A stretch of 64,000 nucleotides of DNA from Aldehydirespirator sp965219165 (GTDB lineage: Bacteria; Actinomycetota; Acidimicrobiia; Acidimicrobiales; Aldehydirespiratoraceae), in assembly GCA_965219165.1 (NCBI GenBank), contig CBDCMW010000002.1, positions 2,790,001 through 2,854,000 of the forward strand, written 5' to 3'. A program made the position numbers and the translations under genes. The notes beneath the pieces are model-generated. The model had not been told where the DNA came from. It saw only the letters and a list, made by a program, of their open reading frames with translations, and searched no databases. Of this stretch, positions 16,078 to 24,890 are shown piece by piece (the stretch's first letter is position 1; each line of letters opens with the position of its first letter).

Positions 16078-16953
16078 CTATGGGACGATCTTGGAGATGG
16101 GCATCTCCACTATGTCGGTGGCGCCCAGGTCGCGCAGGGCGGGGATCAGGATGTTGATCTCGCTGCGGCGCACCACTGTCTCCACTGCGTAGCCCGCGCC
16201 CCGGAACAGTTCGTTGACGGTGGGAGCCTTCATGGCCGGAAGGATCTCGATCACGCCGTCGAGCGCGTCCGCGCCGACGTTGAGCTTCACCAGCACCTTG
16301 CCCCGGGCCTCCAGCACGCCCTGGAGCAGCGTGTAGATCTGGACCATGGCGTGCCGCTTGTCCGGGTCGGCCGCGGCGGCGGGGTTGGCGATCAGCTCGG
16401 TGTAGGAGGTCAGCAGGGTGTCGATGATCCGCAGGCCCGCGGCCCGCAGGGCCCGGCCCGTCTCGGTGATCTCGACCACCGCGTCCACGATGTCTGGCAC
16501 CTTGGCCTCGGTGGCGCCATAGCTCAGCGCGATCTGGGCCTCGATGCCGGCGGCTTCGAAGAACCGCCGGGTCAGTTCCGGGTACTCGGTAGACACCCGA
16601 ACTCCCTGGGGCAGGTCGGCGCTGTTCTGGTAGGGCGAGTCGTCGGCCACGGCCAGCACCACCCGGATCGGCAGCGACGTCGCCTTGGAGTACTGCAACT
16701 CGCCCAGCGACACGACATCGCTGTCGGTCTCGGCGATCCAGTCCCGGCCGGTTATGCCCATATCGAAGAGGCCATCGGCCACGTAGCCGGGGATCTCCTG
16801 GGGCCTCAGGATCCTCACGTCGCTGATACGCGGGTCGGCCACCGACGCCCTGTAGGCCACGTCGGAGGACCGCTGCACCGGCAAGTCGGCGGCTTCGAAC
16901 AACTCGAGAGTGGCCCTCTCAAGCGATCCCTTGGGGAGAACGAGCTTCAGCAT
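16078..16953 (-). CDS. hisG: ATP phosphoribosyltransferase (long form)
   Basis: First step of histidine synthesis: PRPP plus ATP. ATG 16953 gives MLKLVLPKGSLERATLELF, 291 residues. It has a periplasmic-binding-like catalytic core, with the PRPP region ETGRALRAAGLRIID, and the C-terminal ACT-like HisG_C domain (ending DLGATDIVEMPISKIVP) for histidine feedback. The length marks the hexameric, HisZ-independent form. hisE, its frequent partner, is not in the window. Confidence 0.95.
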   Translation of the reverse strand: MLKLVLPKGSLERATLELFEAADLPVQRSSDVAYRASVADPRISDVRILRPQEIPGYVADGLFDMGITGRDWIAETDSDVVSLGELQYSKATSLPIRVVLAVADDSPYQNSADLPQGVRVSTEYPELTRRFFEAAGIEAQIALSYGATEAKVPDIVDAVVEITETGRALRAAGLRIIDTLLTSYTELIANPAAAADPDKRHAMVQIYTLLQGVLEARGKVLVKLNVGADALDGVIEILPAMKAPTVNELFRGAGYAVETVVRRSEINILIPALRDLGATDIVEMPISKIVP

Positions 16954-17046
16954 CTGCGGTCCTAGAGCCTTCGGCGACCGCGCCGAGGCTACCGGCGCAC
17001 GGGCGCCGCGCTGCGGCACAGCCGGGACGGCAAGCAGTGTCCTCCG

Positions 17047-18168
17047 CTACGCCGCGCTGCCCCCGGGACCCTCCGGCGCGGCCCCGCCGACGGCCATGTC
17101 GATCCGCACGTCCGGGCCGAGCCGCTGCACAGCGGCGATCGAGCCCCGCAGGACGTCACCGATGGACTGGGCGCCGGGCCCCGACAGCATCGGCGCCCCG
17201 TCGTCGCCGGCGAAGAGGGCCGGTGCCAGGTACACGACGAAACTGTCGACCAGCCCAGCCCGCACGAACGCGCCCGCCACGGCCGGACCGCCCTCGATCA
17301 GGGCCTGCGTCGCCCCCTCGGCACCGAGGTGATCCACCAGGTCGCGCAAGGGACCGTCCCATTGCAGGCACGGATGGACCCGCGCCCCGGCCGGGGCCGC
17401 GCCCACCACCACCCGGCGGGGCTGGACCACGCTGCTGGGCTGGGTGCCGTCGCTCCACACCCGCCCTCCCGGCGGAGCCCAATGGCGCACGGTGAGACTG
17501 GGATCGTCGGCCCGGACCGTCCCCGCACCCACAATCACCGCATCCGAGGCAGCCCGCAAGCGATGGGCGTCGGTACGGGCCTCCAACGAGGTGATCCACT
17601 GCGAGGTTCCGTCGGGCGCCGCGGTGCGGCCGTCGGCGCTGGCCGCCAGCTTGGCCACCATCCAGGGACGGCCGGTTCGCCGGTGATGCAGGTAGGCCAA
17701 CAGTTGGCGCTCGACTTCGGCCGTCCGCACGCCGACTTGAACTTCGATCCCCGCGGCGCGCAGCCGGGCCTCGCCTGCGCCCGACACGGATGGATCTGGA
17801 TCGAGCACGCCGATCACAACCCGGCTCACGCCCGCGTCGATGATCGCGGAGGTGCACGGAGGGGTTCGGCCCTGGTGGTCGCAGGGCTCGAGGGTTGTGA
17901 CGAGGGTGGCGCCCTTGGCGGCCGCACCGGCCGAGGCCAGGGCATGCCGCTCGGCGTGGGGGCCGCCCGGCGGGCTGGTCGCCCCCGCATAGGCGCTGCC
18001 GTCGGCGGCAACCAGTACGCAGCCCACCCAGGGATTGGGGCTGGTGAGATGCCTCACCGCGGACGCGGCCTCGATGGCCTTGGCCATCGCCCCGTCCCAA
18101 CGACCCGAGGCTCGGCCCTTGGGCGCGACCCGGGGGCTGCGCCAACTCTCGGGCCCCGGTGAGGTCAT
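17047..18168 (-). CDS. ribD: Bifunctional riboflavin deaminase/reductase
   Basis: Two consecutive steps of riboflavin synthesis. The N-terminal CDA-like deaminase has the zinc motif HAERHAL and EPCDHQGRTPPC. The C-terminal DHFR-like reductase starts near RPWMVAKLAASADGRTA and has DAVIVGAGTVRADDPSLTVR and ALIEGGPAVAGAFV. I use ATG 18168 (MTSPGPESWRS); MAKAIEAAS at 18087 is the alternative. About 373 residues. Downstream of a mog-like gene on the same strand; rib partners are not in this window. Confidence 0.93.
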   Translation of the reverse strand: MTSPGPESWRSPRVAPKGRASGRWDGAMAKAIEAASAVRHLTSPNPWVGCVLVAADGSAYAGATSPPGGPHAERHALASAGAAAKGATLVTTLEPCDHQGRTPPCTSAIIDAGVSRVVIGVLDPDPSVSGAGEARLRAAGIEVQVGVRTAEVERQLLAYLHHRRTGRPWMVAKLAASADGRTAAPDGTSQWITSLEARTDAHRLRAASDAVIVGAGTVRADDPSLTVRHWAPPGGRVWSDGTQPSSVVQPRRVVVGAAPAGARVHPCLQWDGPLRDLVDHLGAEGATQALIEGGPAVAGAFVRAGLVDSFVVYLAPALFAGDDGAPMLSGPGAQSIGDVLRGSIAAVQRLGPDVRIDMAVGGAAPEGPGGSAA

Positions 18169-18187
18169 GGCCTGGGGTTCGGCTCGC

Positions 18188-18715
18188 TCACGCGCCGTGG
18201 GGATGCGGGTCGTAGTTGTCGACAAGGAGCCGGACCGCGTGGCCGACAACGTCGATCACAGCCTCGACCGTCTCCACGCAGCCCGCGGACGAGCCCGGAG
18301 TGTTGAGGACCAGTGCGGTGCCGACTGTTCCGGCGGTGCCCCGCGACAGGCGGCCCAGCGGGTTGACCAGACGCATGGCCTCGGCCAGGCCGGGCGCCTC
18401 GCGGTCGAGCACTGCCCTGGTCCCCTCCGGGGTGGCGTCGCGGGGACCGAAGCCGGTGCCTCCGGTGGTGACCACAAGCCCGTGGAACCCTTCGGCCATC
18501 CGGCGCAGCTCCCCCGCCACCGATTCGGCTCCGTCCGCGACGGCCGACCGCTCGACCACCGTCCATCCCGTCGAGGAGAGATACGCCTCCAGCGCCTCGC
18601 CGCTGCGGTCCTGCCGGGTGCCTTCGACCACGCCGTCGGACACGGTGAGCACCTTGGCTTGCAGGTCTGGGCGGCCGCGGCCTCCGCCATTCGTCACGGC
18701 CGCGACCTTACCCAT
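18188..18715 (-). CDS. MoaB/Mog-domain molybdopterin-binding protein
   Basis: Single MoCF-binding domain, as in MoaB and MogA (molybdopterin adenylylation). Motifs are VLTVSDGVVEGTRQDRSG, TTGGTGFGPRDATPEGT and LVLNTPGSSAGCVETVEAVI. ATG 18715 gives about 175 residues. Apart from ribD no molybdenum-cofactor genes are visible nearby, so I do not choose between moaB and mog. Confidence 0.85.
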   Translation of the reverse strand: MGKVAAVTNGGGRGRPDLQAKVLTVSDGVVEGTRQDRSGEALEAYLSSTGWTVVERSAVADGAESVAGELRRMAEGFHGLVVTTGGTGFGPRDATPEGTRAVLDREAPGLAEAMRLVNPLGRLSRGTAGTVGTALVLNTPGSSAGCVETVEAVIDVVGHAVRLLVDNYDPHPHGA

Positions 18716-18790
18716 TCGCTGCTTTGGTCGTAGAAACCTGGGATAGTCCCAGGAAAGTACGAACATTCTCGCCAGGGTGGTGATGACCGT

Positions 18791-19951
18791 CTACTGGCGG
18801 CGCCAGCGGAACAGGGCCATGCCGTCGTGGTCGGCATCGGGAAGCAGCATCGCGCCGTCGCCGTGCGCCAGCCACGGCTCCGTCGGAGGCGGCCGCGGCT
18901 CCAGGCGCTCATCTCTGGATACGTGCGCCGCGACGGCCGACGTTTCTGCGGAGGTGAGCGTGCACACGCTGTAGACGAGTTGCCCGCCGGGGCGCAGCAG
19001 GCCGGCGGCTGCGTCGAGCAGTGAGCGCTGCAGTTCGGCCAGTCGAGGCACCGCCGACGGCTCCATTCGCCAGCGGGCGTCGGGGCGACGTCTCAGGGTT
19101 CCCAGACCGCTGCACGGCGCGTCCACCAGCACCGCGTCGAAACGGCCGGGTCGCAGCGGCGGCTGCCGGCCGTCGGCCGCTAGGACCAGCATCGACTCAG
19201 CGCTCAGAGCCCTCCGGTTGGCATCCAGCAGCCCGACCCGGCCTCGGTGCGAGTCGCAGGCAACCACGATCGCCCCGCGGGCAGCCAGCGCGGTCGCCTT
19301 GCCCCCCGGCGCAGCGCACACATCAGCAACGAGATCACCGGGCTGCACTTCGATGGCATCGACCACGAGCTGAGAGCTCAGGTCCTGCACGTAGCCGTCT
19401 TGGCGCCGATGCACCCGGGCCGGGCTGTTCATCGACGCCAGCGCGGCCAGTGCCCGGCTGCGGCCGAGATCGTCGGCCAGCGTGTCGACCATCCAGTCCG
19501 GGTAGCTGAGCCGGGTGGCGTCGTCGGGCCAGTCCGGCACGCCGGCGTCGGCCACCCGCCGCAGCACCGCGTTGACCAGACCCCGGTGGCTGCGCGGAGC
19601 AGCGGCCACGGTGGCCGAGACAGCCGCGTAGGCCGGGGTGCCGAGCTCGATGATCTGGTAGGCGCCCAAACGCAGCGCGGCCCTCGCCGGAACCGGCGGC
19701 GAGGCGACCAGGAAGGCGTCCAGCGCCCAGTCGAGGGCTCGGCGCCGGCGGGTGACGCCGTAGACGAGCTCGGTGGCGAAGGCCCGGTCGCGTTCGTCCA
19801 GGTCGGTCTGGGCCAGCGCAGCCCGAAGGGCCACATTGGCGTAGGCCCCCTCCGCATCGACTCGCACCAGCACGTCGAGCGCCACCCGGCGAGCATCCCC
19901 GGCCGCTCTCCTGCCGCCGGAGGCCTCGCCCCGGCGATCGGCCCGACTCAC
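18791..19951 (-). CDS. rsmB: 16S rRNA (cytosine-967-C5)-methyltransferase
   Basis: Methylates C967 of 16S rRNA. An N-terminal NusB-like RNA-binding domain (VALDVLVRVDAEGAYANVAL ... ELVYGVTRRR) is followed by the methyltransferase domain. SAM motif VADVCAAPGGKATALAA, DAPCSGLGTLRRRPD (PC motif) and VYSVCTLTSAE (catalytic Cys) are present. The start is a GTG at 19951 overlapping the fmt stop (GTGA), 386 residues. Confidence 0.94.
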   Translation of the reverse strand: MSRADRRGEASGGRRAAGDARRVALDVLVRVDAEGAYANVALRAALAQTDLDERDRAFATELVYGVTRRRRALDWALDAFLVASPPVPARAALRLGAYQIIELGTPAYAAVSATVAAAPRSHRGLVNAVLRRVADAGVPDWPDDATRLSYPDWMVDTLADDLGRSRALAALASMNSPARVHRRQDGYVQDLSSQLVVDAIEVQPGDLVADVCAAPGGKATALAARGAIVVACDSHRGRVGLLDANRRALSAESMLVLAADGRQPPLRPGRFDAVLVDAPCSGLGTLRRRPDARWRMEPSAVPRLAELQRSLLDAAAGLLRPGGQLVYSVCTLTSAETSAVAAHVSRDERLEPRPPPTEPWLAHGDGAMLLPDADHDGMALFRWRRQ

Positions 19952-20862
19952 TCGTCGAACCGCGCGCCGCTGTCGATGCGAGCGCCGTTGATCCAGTCTC
20001 GGGCCGGGGCCGCGGCCCGTCCCTCGGACTGCACGGTCACCAGTTCCACCGCGCCGCCGCCGGTGGATACCTCCACGGCGGGGCCGTCGCCGGATCGCGG
20101 CCGCAAGGCGATCGTGCCTGGAGGACCCGACCGGCCGGAGTCGGCCACCAGCTCGGCCTGGAGCACCTTGATCCGCCGGTCCCGGCAGATCGTCCATGCG
20201 CCACCGATCCGCACCAGCCGCAGGACATGCTCGGCCGGTGCGGACCAGTCGATGCGCCGCTCCGAGGCGCTGATCTTGTCGGCCCAGATCATCTCCCCCG
20301 ACTGCGGCACCGGATCGCCGAATCCGTGGCTCAGAGCGTCCAGCAGCAGCCCGATGCCCAAGTCGCAGAGCCGGCCCCGCAGCTCCTCGGCCGACTCGTG
20401 GGGTTCAATCACCGTGGACGCCCGCCGGTACACGGCCCCGGTGTCGATCTCGGAGGCCACGTCCATCAGGCACACCCCGGTCTCGGCGTCACCGGCCAGG
20501 ATGGCCCGCTCCACCGGTGCCGCCCCCCGCCAGCGCGGCAGCAGTGAGAAATGCAGATTCACCGTACGGCGGCATTCGAGGACCTCGTCAGGAATGTGCT
20601 CGCCGTAGGCGACGACGATTCCGAGGTCGGCCTCGACCCGCAACGCCTCATCGAGATCGACGGTGACGGCCAGCCCCAGATCGGCGGCCGCGACCGCGAC
20701 CGGTGAAGGTGTCGGCGCCTGGCGCCGGCCCCGGCGCTTCGGGGGCCGGGTGACCACCAGCACCACCTCGCGACCGGCGCGGCACAGGGCTTGCAGCGGC
20801 GCCACCGCCACCTCGGGTGTGCCGAAGTAGACGACGCGCCACACCGGCGGCGTCGCCCTCAC
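19948..20862 (-). CDS. fmt: Methionyl-tRNA formyltransferase
   Basis: Formylates initiator Met-tRNA. 304 residues with VYFGTPEVAVAPL at the N-terminus, the 10-formyl-THF site NLHFSLLPRWRGAAPVERAI and the catalytic region GVCLMDVASEIDTGAVY, then the OB-fold tail. Overlaps def by ATGA at 20859-20862, so def-fmt-rsmB form a coupled unit, as commonly seen. Confidence 0.96.
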   Translation of the reverse strand: MRATPPVWRVVYFGTPEVAVAPLQALCRAGREVVLVVTRPPKRRGRRQAPTPSPVAVAAADLGLAVTVDLDEALRVEADLGIVVAYGEHIPDEVLECRRTVNLHFSLLPRWRGAAPVERAILAGDAETGVCLMDVASEIDTGAVYRRASTVIEPHESAEELRGRLCDLGIGLLLDALSHGFGDPVPQSGEMIWADKISASERRIDWSAPAEHVLRLVRIGGAWTICRDRRIKVLQAELVADSGRSGPPGTIALRPRSGDGPAVEVSTGGGAVELVTVQSEGRAAAPARDWINGARIDSGARFDE

Positions 20863-21422
20863 AGCAGGCGCAGACCGCCCGAAGCCGTACCGCCTGCTGT
20901 GTCGGACAACCGGCCCGAGGGCGTAGAACCGGGCCCGATCCCCAACTCACGCAGCGTGCGCAGCGCGACCTTGCGTGTGGCCTCGTCGAGACGCTCGATG
21001 AGCAGCGTGCCGTCGAGGTGGTCGAGCTCGTGCAGGAACAGGCGGGCCTCAACCTCGTCGGCCTCCACCGAGATCTCGTTGCCGTCGAGGTCGCGGCCGA
21101 TGACGTGGACCTGCTTGGGCCTCTCAATCTCCCACGACAGCCCCGGTACCGACAGGCACCCCTCGTCGTAGACCCACTCGCCCTCGGACTCGACGATCTG
21201 GGGGTTGACGATGGTGCGGGGGCCGTCGCCCAGGTCCCACACGAACAGGCGCTTCTGCACCCCGATCTGGGGAGCGGCCAGCCCGACGCCGTCCGCGCTG
21301 TACATGGTCTCCACCATCCCCTCGACGATGCTCACCAGCGTGGAGTCGATATCGGTGATATCGGCGGCGCGGCGACGCAGGACCGGATCTCCGATGATGC
21401 GTATGTCGTAGGGGGCCACCAT
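20859..21422 (-). CDS. def: Peptide deformylase
   Basis: Removes the formyl group from nascent proteins. The three metal/active-site motifs are GVGLAAPQIG, EGCLSVPG and LHELDHLDG (HEXXH; the usual Gln before it is Leu). 187 residues, slightly long through an acidic/Gly-rich tail. Divergent from the RsmC-like gene at 21444, with only 21 bases between starts, so promoters must lie within coding DNA or be leaderless. Confidence 0.95.
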   Translation of the reverse strand: MVAPYDIRIIGDPVLRRRAADITDIDSTLVSIVEGMVETMYSADGVGLAAPQIGVQKRLFVWDLGDGPRTIVNPQIVESEGEWVYDEGCLSVPGLSWEIERPKQVHVIGRDLDGNEISVEADEVEARLFLHELDHLDGTLLIERLDEATRKVALRTLRELGIGPGSTPSGRLSDTAGGTASGGLRLL

Positions 21423-21443
21423 TATCGAGGCTACCGTCGCGGC

Positions 21444-22121
21444 GTGGTCGATCCCGCCGCCCGGCCCGCCAGCGGCCAGTACTTCGAGGCTGAGCCCTCC
21501 GCCGCGGCCGCGCCGCGGAGCATCGTCGTGAACATCGGCGAGATGCAGCTGAGATTCGCGACCGACTCCGGGGTGTTCTCACCCGACCGGCTGGATGCGG
21601 GCACTCGTCTCCTGCTGCTCGAGGCCCCGCCACTGACCGACGACGACCCTCGGGTGCTGGACTTGGGATGCGGCTGGGGCCCCATCGCCTGCGTCTCCGG
21701 GCTGCGCTCTCCTGAGGCCGAAGTGCTGGCGGTGGACGTGAACGAGCGAGCGTTGCGCCTCACCGAGCGCAACGCTGCGGCCAATGGCGCCGGCAACGTG
21801 ACCGTGGCCCACCCCGACGACGTGGATCCGGATCGCCGCTTCGAGCGCATCCTGTGCAATCCCCCCATCCGCATCGGCAAACCCGCCCTGCACGGGCTGC
21901 TCGGCACCTGGCTCGACCGCCTGGCACCCGGCGGCCGAGCCCACCTAGTGGTGCACCGCCACCTGGGCAGCGACTCGCTGGCCCAGTGGCTGACCGATCG
22001 GGGCCACACAGTGGACCGGCTGCTGTCGAGGTCGGGATACCGCCTGCTGGAGGTGCAGCCCCGCGGCGACGGCTCCGCGCAGCCGGACCGCCCTGAGGCC
22101 ACGGCCGCGGGGACACCATGA
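21444..22121 (+). CDS. RsmC-like methyltransferase
   Basis: SAM-dependent small-domain methyltransferase of the 16S rRNA G1207 (RsmC) type. Motifs: GVFSPDRLDAGTRLLLLE, VLDLGCGWGPIACV (SAM site) and the NPPIRIG catalytic motif. GTG 21444 gives VVDPAARPASGQYFEAEP, matching the family N-terminus, 225 residues. Stop overlaps the next ATG (ATGA at 22118). Confidence 0.85.
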   Translation: MVDPAARPASGQYFEAEPSAAAAPRSIVVNIGEMQLRFATDSGVFSPDRLDAGTRLLLLEAPPLTDDDPRVLDLGCGWGPIACVSGLRSPEAEVLAVDVNERALRLTERNAAANGAGNVTVAHPDDVDPDRRFERILCNPPIRIGKPALHGLLGTWLDRLAPGGRAHLVVHRHLGSDSLAQWLTDRGHTVDRLLSRSGYRLLEVQPRGDGSAQPDRPEATAAGTP

Positions 22122-22678
22122 GCCAGCTCGACTACACGGGTCTGAAGAGACTGCACCGCGAATGGCGCCAGCGCGGCCACGAGCGCTTGGCGCTAGTGCT
22201 CGACCGGGTGCAGAACCCCCTCAACGTGGGGGCCATCGTGCGAACCGCCTCGGCCGAGCGGGTGGAGCACCTGTATCTGGGAGGCGCCGCCGCGCCCGAC
22301 GCGCCGAAGGCGGCCAAGATGGCGATGGGCACCGAGCGCTACCTCTCTTGGAGTGCCTTCGACGACCCAGCCGCGGCGGTGGAGTCGGCCCGAGCGGACG
22401 GCTACCGGATCGTGGGCGTGGAGCTTGCCTCGCAGGCCCGACCGCTGCACGAGCTCGACCTCACCGGCGTCGTCGCCCTGGTGGTCGGCAACGAGGACCA
22501 CGGCCTGTCCGCGACTGTGCTGCAGCGCTGCGACACCGTGGGCTTCATCCCTCAGCTCGGCCGGGTCGGCTCCCTCAACGTGGCCGCCGCGGCCGCCATA
22601 GCCGTCTACGAGGCCCGTCGCCAGCAATGGACGCGAGGCCCGCTCGAAATTGATGCAGTTGACAACCCTGGAGGGTGA
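22118..22678 (+). CDS. TrmH-family tRNA/rRNA 2'-O-methyltransferase
   Basis: SPOUT methyltransferase, 186 residues. Motif 1 VQNPLNVGAIVRTA, motif 2 VVGNEDHGLS and motif 3 GSLNVAAAAAIAVYEARRQQW are all present. It lacks the N-terminal domain of RlmB, so tRNA Gm18 (TrmH) is a reasonable guess. Translationally coupled to the RsmC-like gene. Its stop lies inside a terminator-like palindrome. Confidence 0.85.
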   Translation: MSQLDYTGLKRLHREWRQRGHERLALVLDRVQNPLNVGAIVRTASAERVEHLYLGGAAAPDAPKAAKMAMGTERYLSWSAFDDPAAAVESARADGYRIVGVELASQARPLHELDLTGVVALVVGNEDHGLSATVLQRCDTVGFIPQLGRVGSLNVAAAAAIAVYEARRQQWTRGPLEIDAVDNPGG

Positions 22679-22694
22679 CAACTACGTCAATTTC
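22646..22694. terminator. Long palindrome between convergent trmH-like gene and priA
   Basis: A 49-base near-perfect inverted repeat. Arms start GAAATTGA(T/C)G, then AGTTG and CCCT, and meet at a GG loop, with about 20 of 24 positions pairing. It contains the TGA of the plus-strand methyltransferase and faces the end of priA. A bidirectional terminator is the simplest reading; there is no long U-run, although AATTTC follows. Confidence 0.6.
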
Positions 22695-22739
22695 GCTGAA
22701 GCCGGGCGTCCGGGGCGCGGTCAGGGTGCGTCGAGCGAC

Positions 22740-24779
22740 TCAGACCCGTAGCGGGTCCACCTCCAGCCGCAGCCGCTCGGGGGGCCGGGGCGTTCGGGCC
22801 AGCAGGTCCAATAGCGGTTCGTGGCTGGGGGCGCGCAGCAGGAACTGCCCGTCGCGGGGGCCTCTGACACTCACCGCGGTACGGGGCTCGGCCCCGCCGG
22901 TTCCCGCGGCTTGTTGCAGCGCCTCAATGAACACCTCCGCTCCCGGACCGGAGACCCTGGCCTGAGCGCCGTAGGGCGGCAGGCCCAGCTCGCGACGGCG
23001 TTCTCTGTCGACGGAGGTCGCGATCGACGGGTCGGCCATCACTGCGGCCTGGACGACCGGATGGTCGGACTGGCGGGTCTGAACCACCAGGCGGCCACCG
23101 CCCCGGCGTCCGCCTGCCAGCCGGGCGCCCCTGGCCAGCAGGGCCAGCGCCTGCTCCGAAGCCCGCTGGCGAGGCGCCAGCAACTCCTGGTCGAAGTCCA
23201 GAAACACCACCGCGGCTGCCGACTCCAGCCTCCACAGCACAGCCTCGGTGCCCACGACGATCCGCTCGGCACCCACCCGGTCGGAGTCCGCGGTCACCTC
23301 CCCCACCCGCTCGCCGGTCAACGAGGCGAGATCCTCACGAGCCCGGGTTACGCCCATGCGCAGGTTGCGCAGAACCGTGGAGCCGCACTGGGCGCACACC
23401 ACCGGGCGGCGCTCGCTGCCGTCGGCCGCCACCAGCTCATCGTCGAGAAGCCGCATCGGCACCCGTCCGTCCGAGGTGCGAGCCAACTCGCCACAGGCCT
23501 TGCACGCCAGAAGCCGCCCGCGGCCTTTCCGATTGAGCACCACCGCCACCCGGCCGCCGGCCCCGGCCAGGCGGTCGCGCAAACCCTCGGCGAACAGGCC
23601 GCCGCGGGTCGGGTCGTCGCGGCGGCGGTCGAGCACGTCGACGATGGGCCAGCCGTCACGCTCGGCGGAACGGCCCGGAACGAGCAGAGTCCCGTCCTCC
23701 AAGGCCTCCAGCGACGGTATGGGCGACACCAGGACCGCAGGAACGCCCTTGCGGGCCGCTCGCTCCAATGCCACATCCCGTGCGTGCCAGAACGGCGTGT
23801 ACTCGCTGCGGAGACTCTCAGAGTGCTCGTCGAGCACGACCACGGCGGCGAGGCGGGGCATGGGCATCCACACCGCGGTGCGCGTGCCCACCACCGTCGC
23901 CCCAGCGGCCGCCCGGGGCCAGTCGTGGTGCCCTAGCGCCACCCGCACTCCAGACTGCCCCAGTTCGGCCGCGACCCTCCGGACATCGCCCATCGTCGGC
24001 ACGACGACCAGGGCATCTCCCCGCCGGGCGGCGGCCCGCGCCACCGCCACGGCGTCGCCCGCGGGCGGGCACCGCACGACGGTGGCCGCACCCGCACGGT
24101 CGAACACCTCGTCGTACCGGTCGCGGGCGTGGGACCCGCGACCGGCGCCGCCTCGAGAGGACTGGTCGGATGGTGCTCCAGGCCGCGCTTCCGCGGAATG
24201 GCGAGAACCGGCCTCCCCCGCAGCCACCCGCTTGGGCGGCGAGGCAGTCCGCAGCATGGAGACTCGGTGCCCAGCCCAGCGCCAGGCCGCCCAGCGAGCC
24301 AGATCCATCACCTCCGCCGACGGCCCCATGCCCGTCAAGCGCTGCAGGGGTGACAGCGATACACCGGCGGGTGGATCGACGCCCACCTCGGTGACCCAGG
24401 CCCGCAAGCGACGGCCCCCAAGCGTGACCCGCACGATCGAGCCGACCGTCAGACGTTCGGCGCGGCCGTCGGCGTGCCAGGCGTCGGGAACGGCGTAGTC
24501 GAAGGTCTTGTCCAGGGTCACAACGTCGGGCAGCACCCGCACGACGAGCGCCGGAGAGTCCGCAGGCACCGTGTCGGACTCCCGCCCGACGACCCGTCCT
24601 GGTCCCGGTTCCCGAGGCGTTTCTGCTCCTGGCGCGCCGTCCGGCCCGACCCGGCTCCGCCCCTCAACGGCAGCCTGGGCTGCTGGCTCCTCGGGCGGCT
24701 CCTCGAAGGAGAGAAGTCCCTGGACGCCGGGGCTCAGAGGCCGAGCGGGTCGGCCGCAGTTCACACGGGGATCCTGCAA
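22740..24779 (-). CDS. priA: Primosomal protein N' (PriA), helicase motifs degenerate
   Basis: Replication-restart protein of the actinobacterial type. The 3'-DNA-binding domain (VVRVLPDVVTLDKTFDYAVP, then VGSIVRVTLGGRRLRAWV) is normal. The helicase Walker A is missing (VVRCPPAGDAVAV) and the DEAH box reads DEHS. One CxxC zinc pair is seen in CKACGEL and another in CAQCGS, fewer than usual. Probably no ATP-driven unwinding. The ORF start at 24779 is doubtful: residues 1 to about 16 (MQDPRVNCGRPARPLS) are encoded by a dispersed repeat. The true start may be a non-ATG codon nearer GLLSFEEPPEE. Confidence 0.88.
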   Translation of the reverse strand: MQDPRVNCGRPARPLSPGVQGLLSFEEPPEEPAAQAAVEGRSRVGPDGAPGAETPREPGPGRVVGRESDTVPADSPALVVRVLPDVVTLDKTFDYAVPDAWHADGRAERLTVGSIVRVTLGGRRLRAWVTEVGVDPPAGVSLSPLQRLTGMGPSAEVMDLARWAAWRWAGHRVSMLRTASPPKRVAAGEAGSRHSAEARPGAPSDQSSRGGAGRGSHARDRYDEVFDRAGAATVVRCPPAGDAVAVARAAARRGDALVVVPTMGDVRRVAAELGQSGVRVALGHHDWPRAAAGATVVGTRTAVWMPMPRLAAVVVLDEHSESLRSEYTPFWHARDVALERAARKGVPAVLVSPIPSLEALEDGTLLVPGRSAERDGWPIVDVLDRRRDDPTRGGLFAEGLRDRLAGAGGRVAVVLNRKGRGRLLACKACGELARTSDGRVPMRLLDDELVAADGSERRPVVCAQCGSTVLRNLRMGVTRAREDLASLTGERVGEVTADSDRVGAERIVVGTEAVLWRLESAAAVVFLDFDQELLAPRQRASEQALALLARGARLAGGRRGGGRLVVQTRQSDHPVVQAAVMADPSIATSVDRERRRELGLPPYGAQARVSGPGAEVFIEALQQAAGTGGAEPRTAVSVRGPRDGQFLLRAPSHEPLLDLLARTPRPPERLRLEVDPLRV

Positions 24780-24890
24780 GGCGCTGAGCGAGGCCGTGGC
24801 CCGAGCGGCCCGTGAGCGCAGCGAACAAGAGCGGGAAACACGATGCTTCCCCGCGAGGCGGTCACTTGCCCGCGCCCGCTCTCAGAGGCC
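24736..24890. repeat. Dispersed palindromic element, copy A
   Basis: Begins AGAGGCCGAGCGGGTCGG and contains the shared core (24781-24839). The core has CGCTGAGCGAGGCCG, CGAGCGGCCCGTGAGCG and AACAAGAGCGGGAAAC. It ends near GCCCGCTCTCAGAGG. The ends are imperfect inverted repeats of each other, and the core is itself partly palindromic. It fills the priA-metK junction, entering the first codons of the priA frame and the last codons of metK. Confidence 0.85.
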
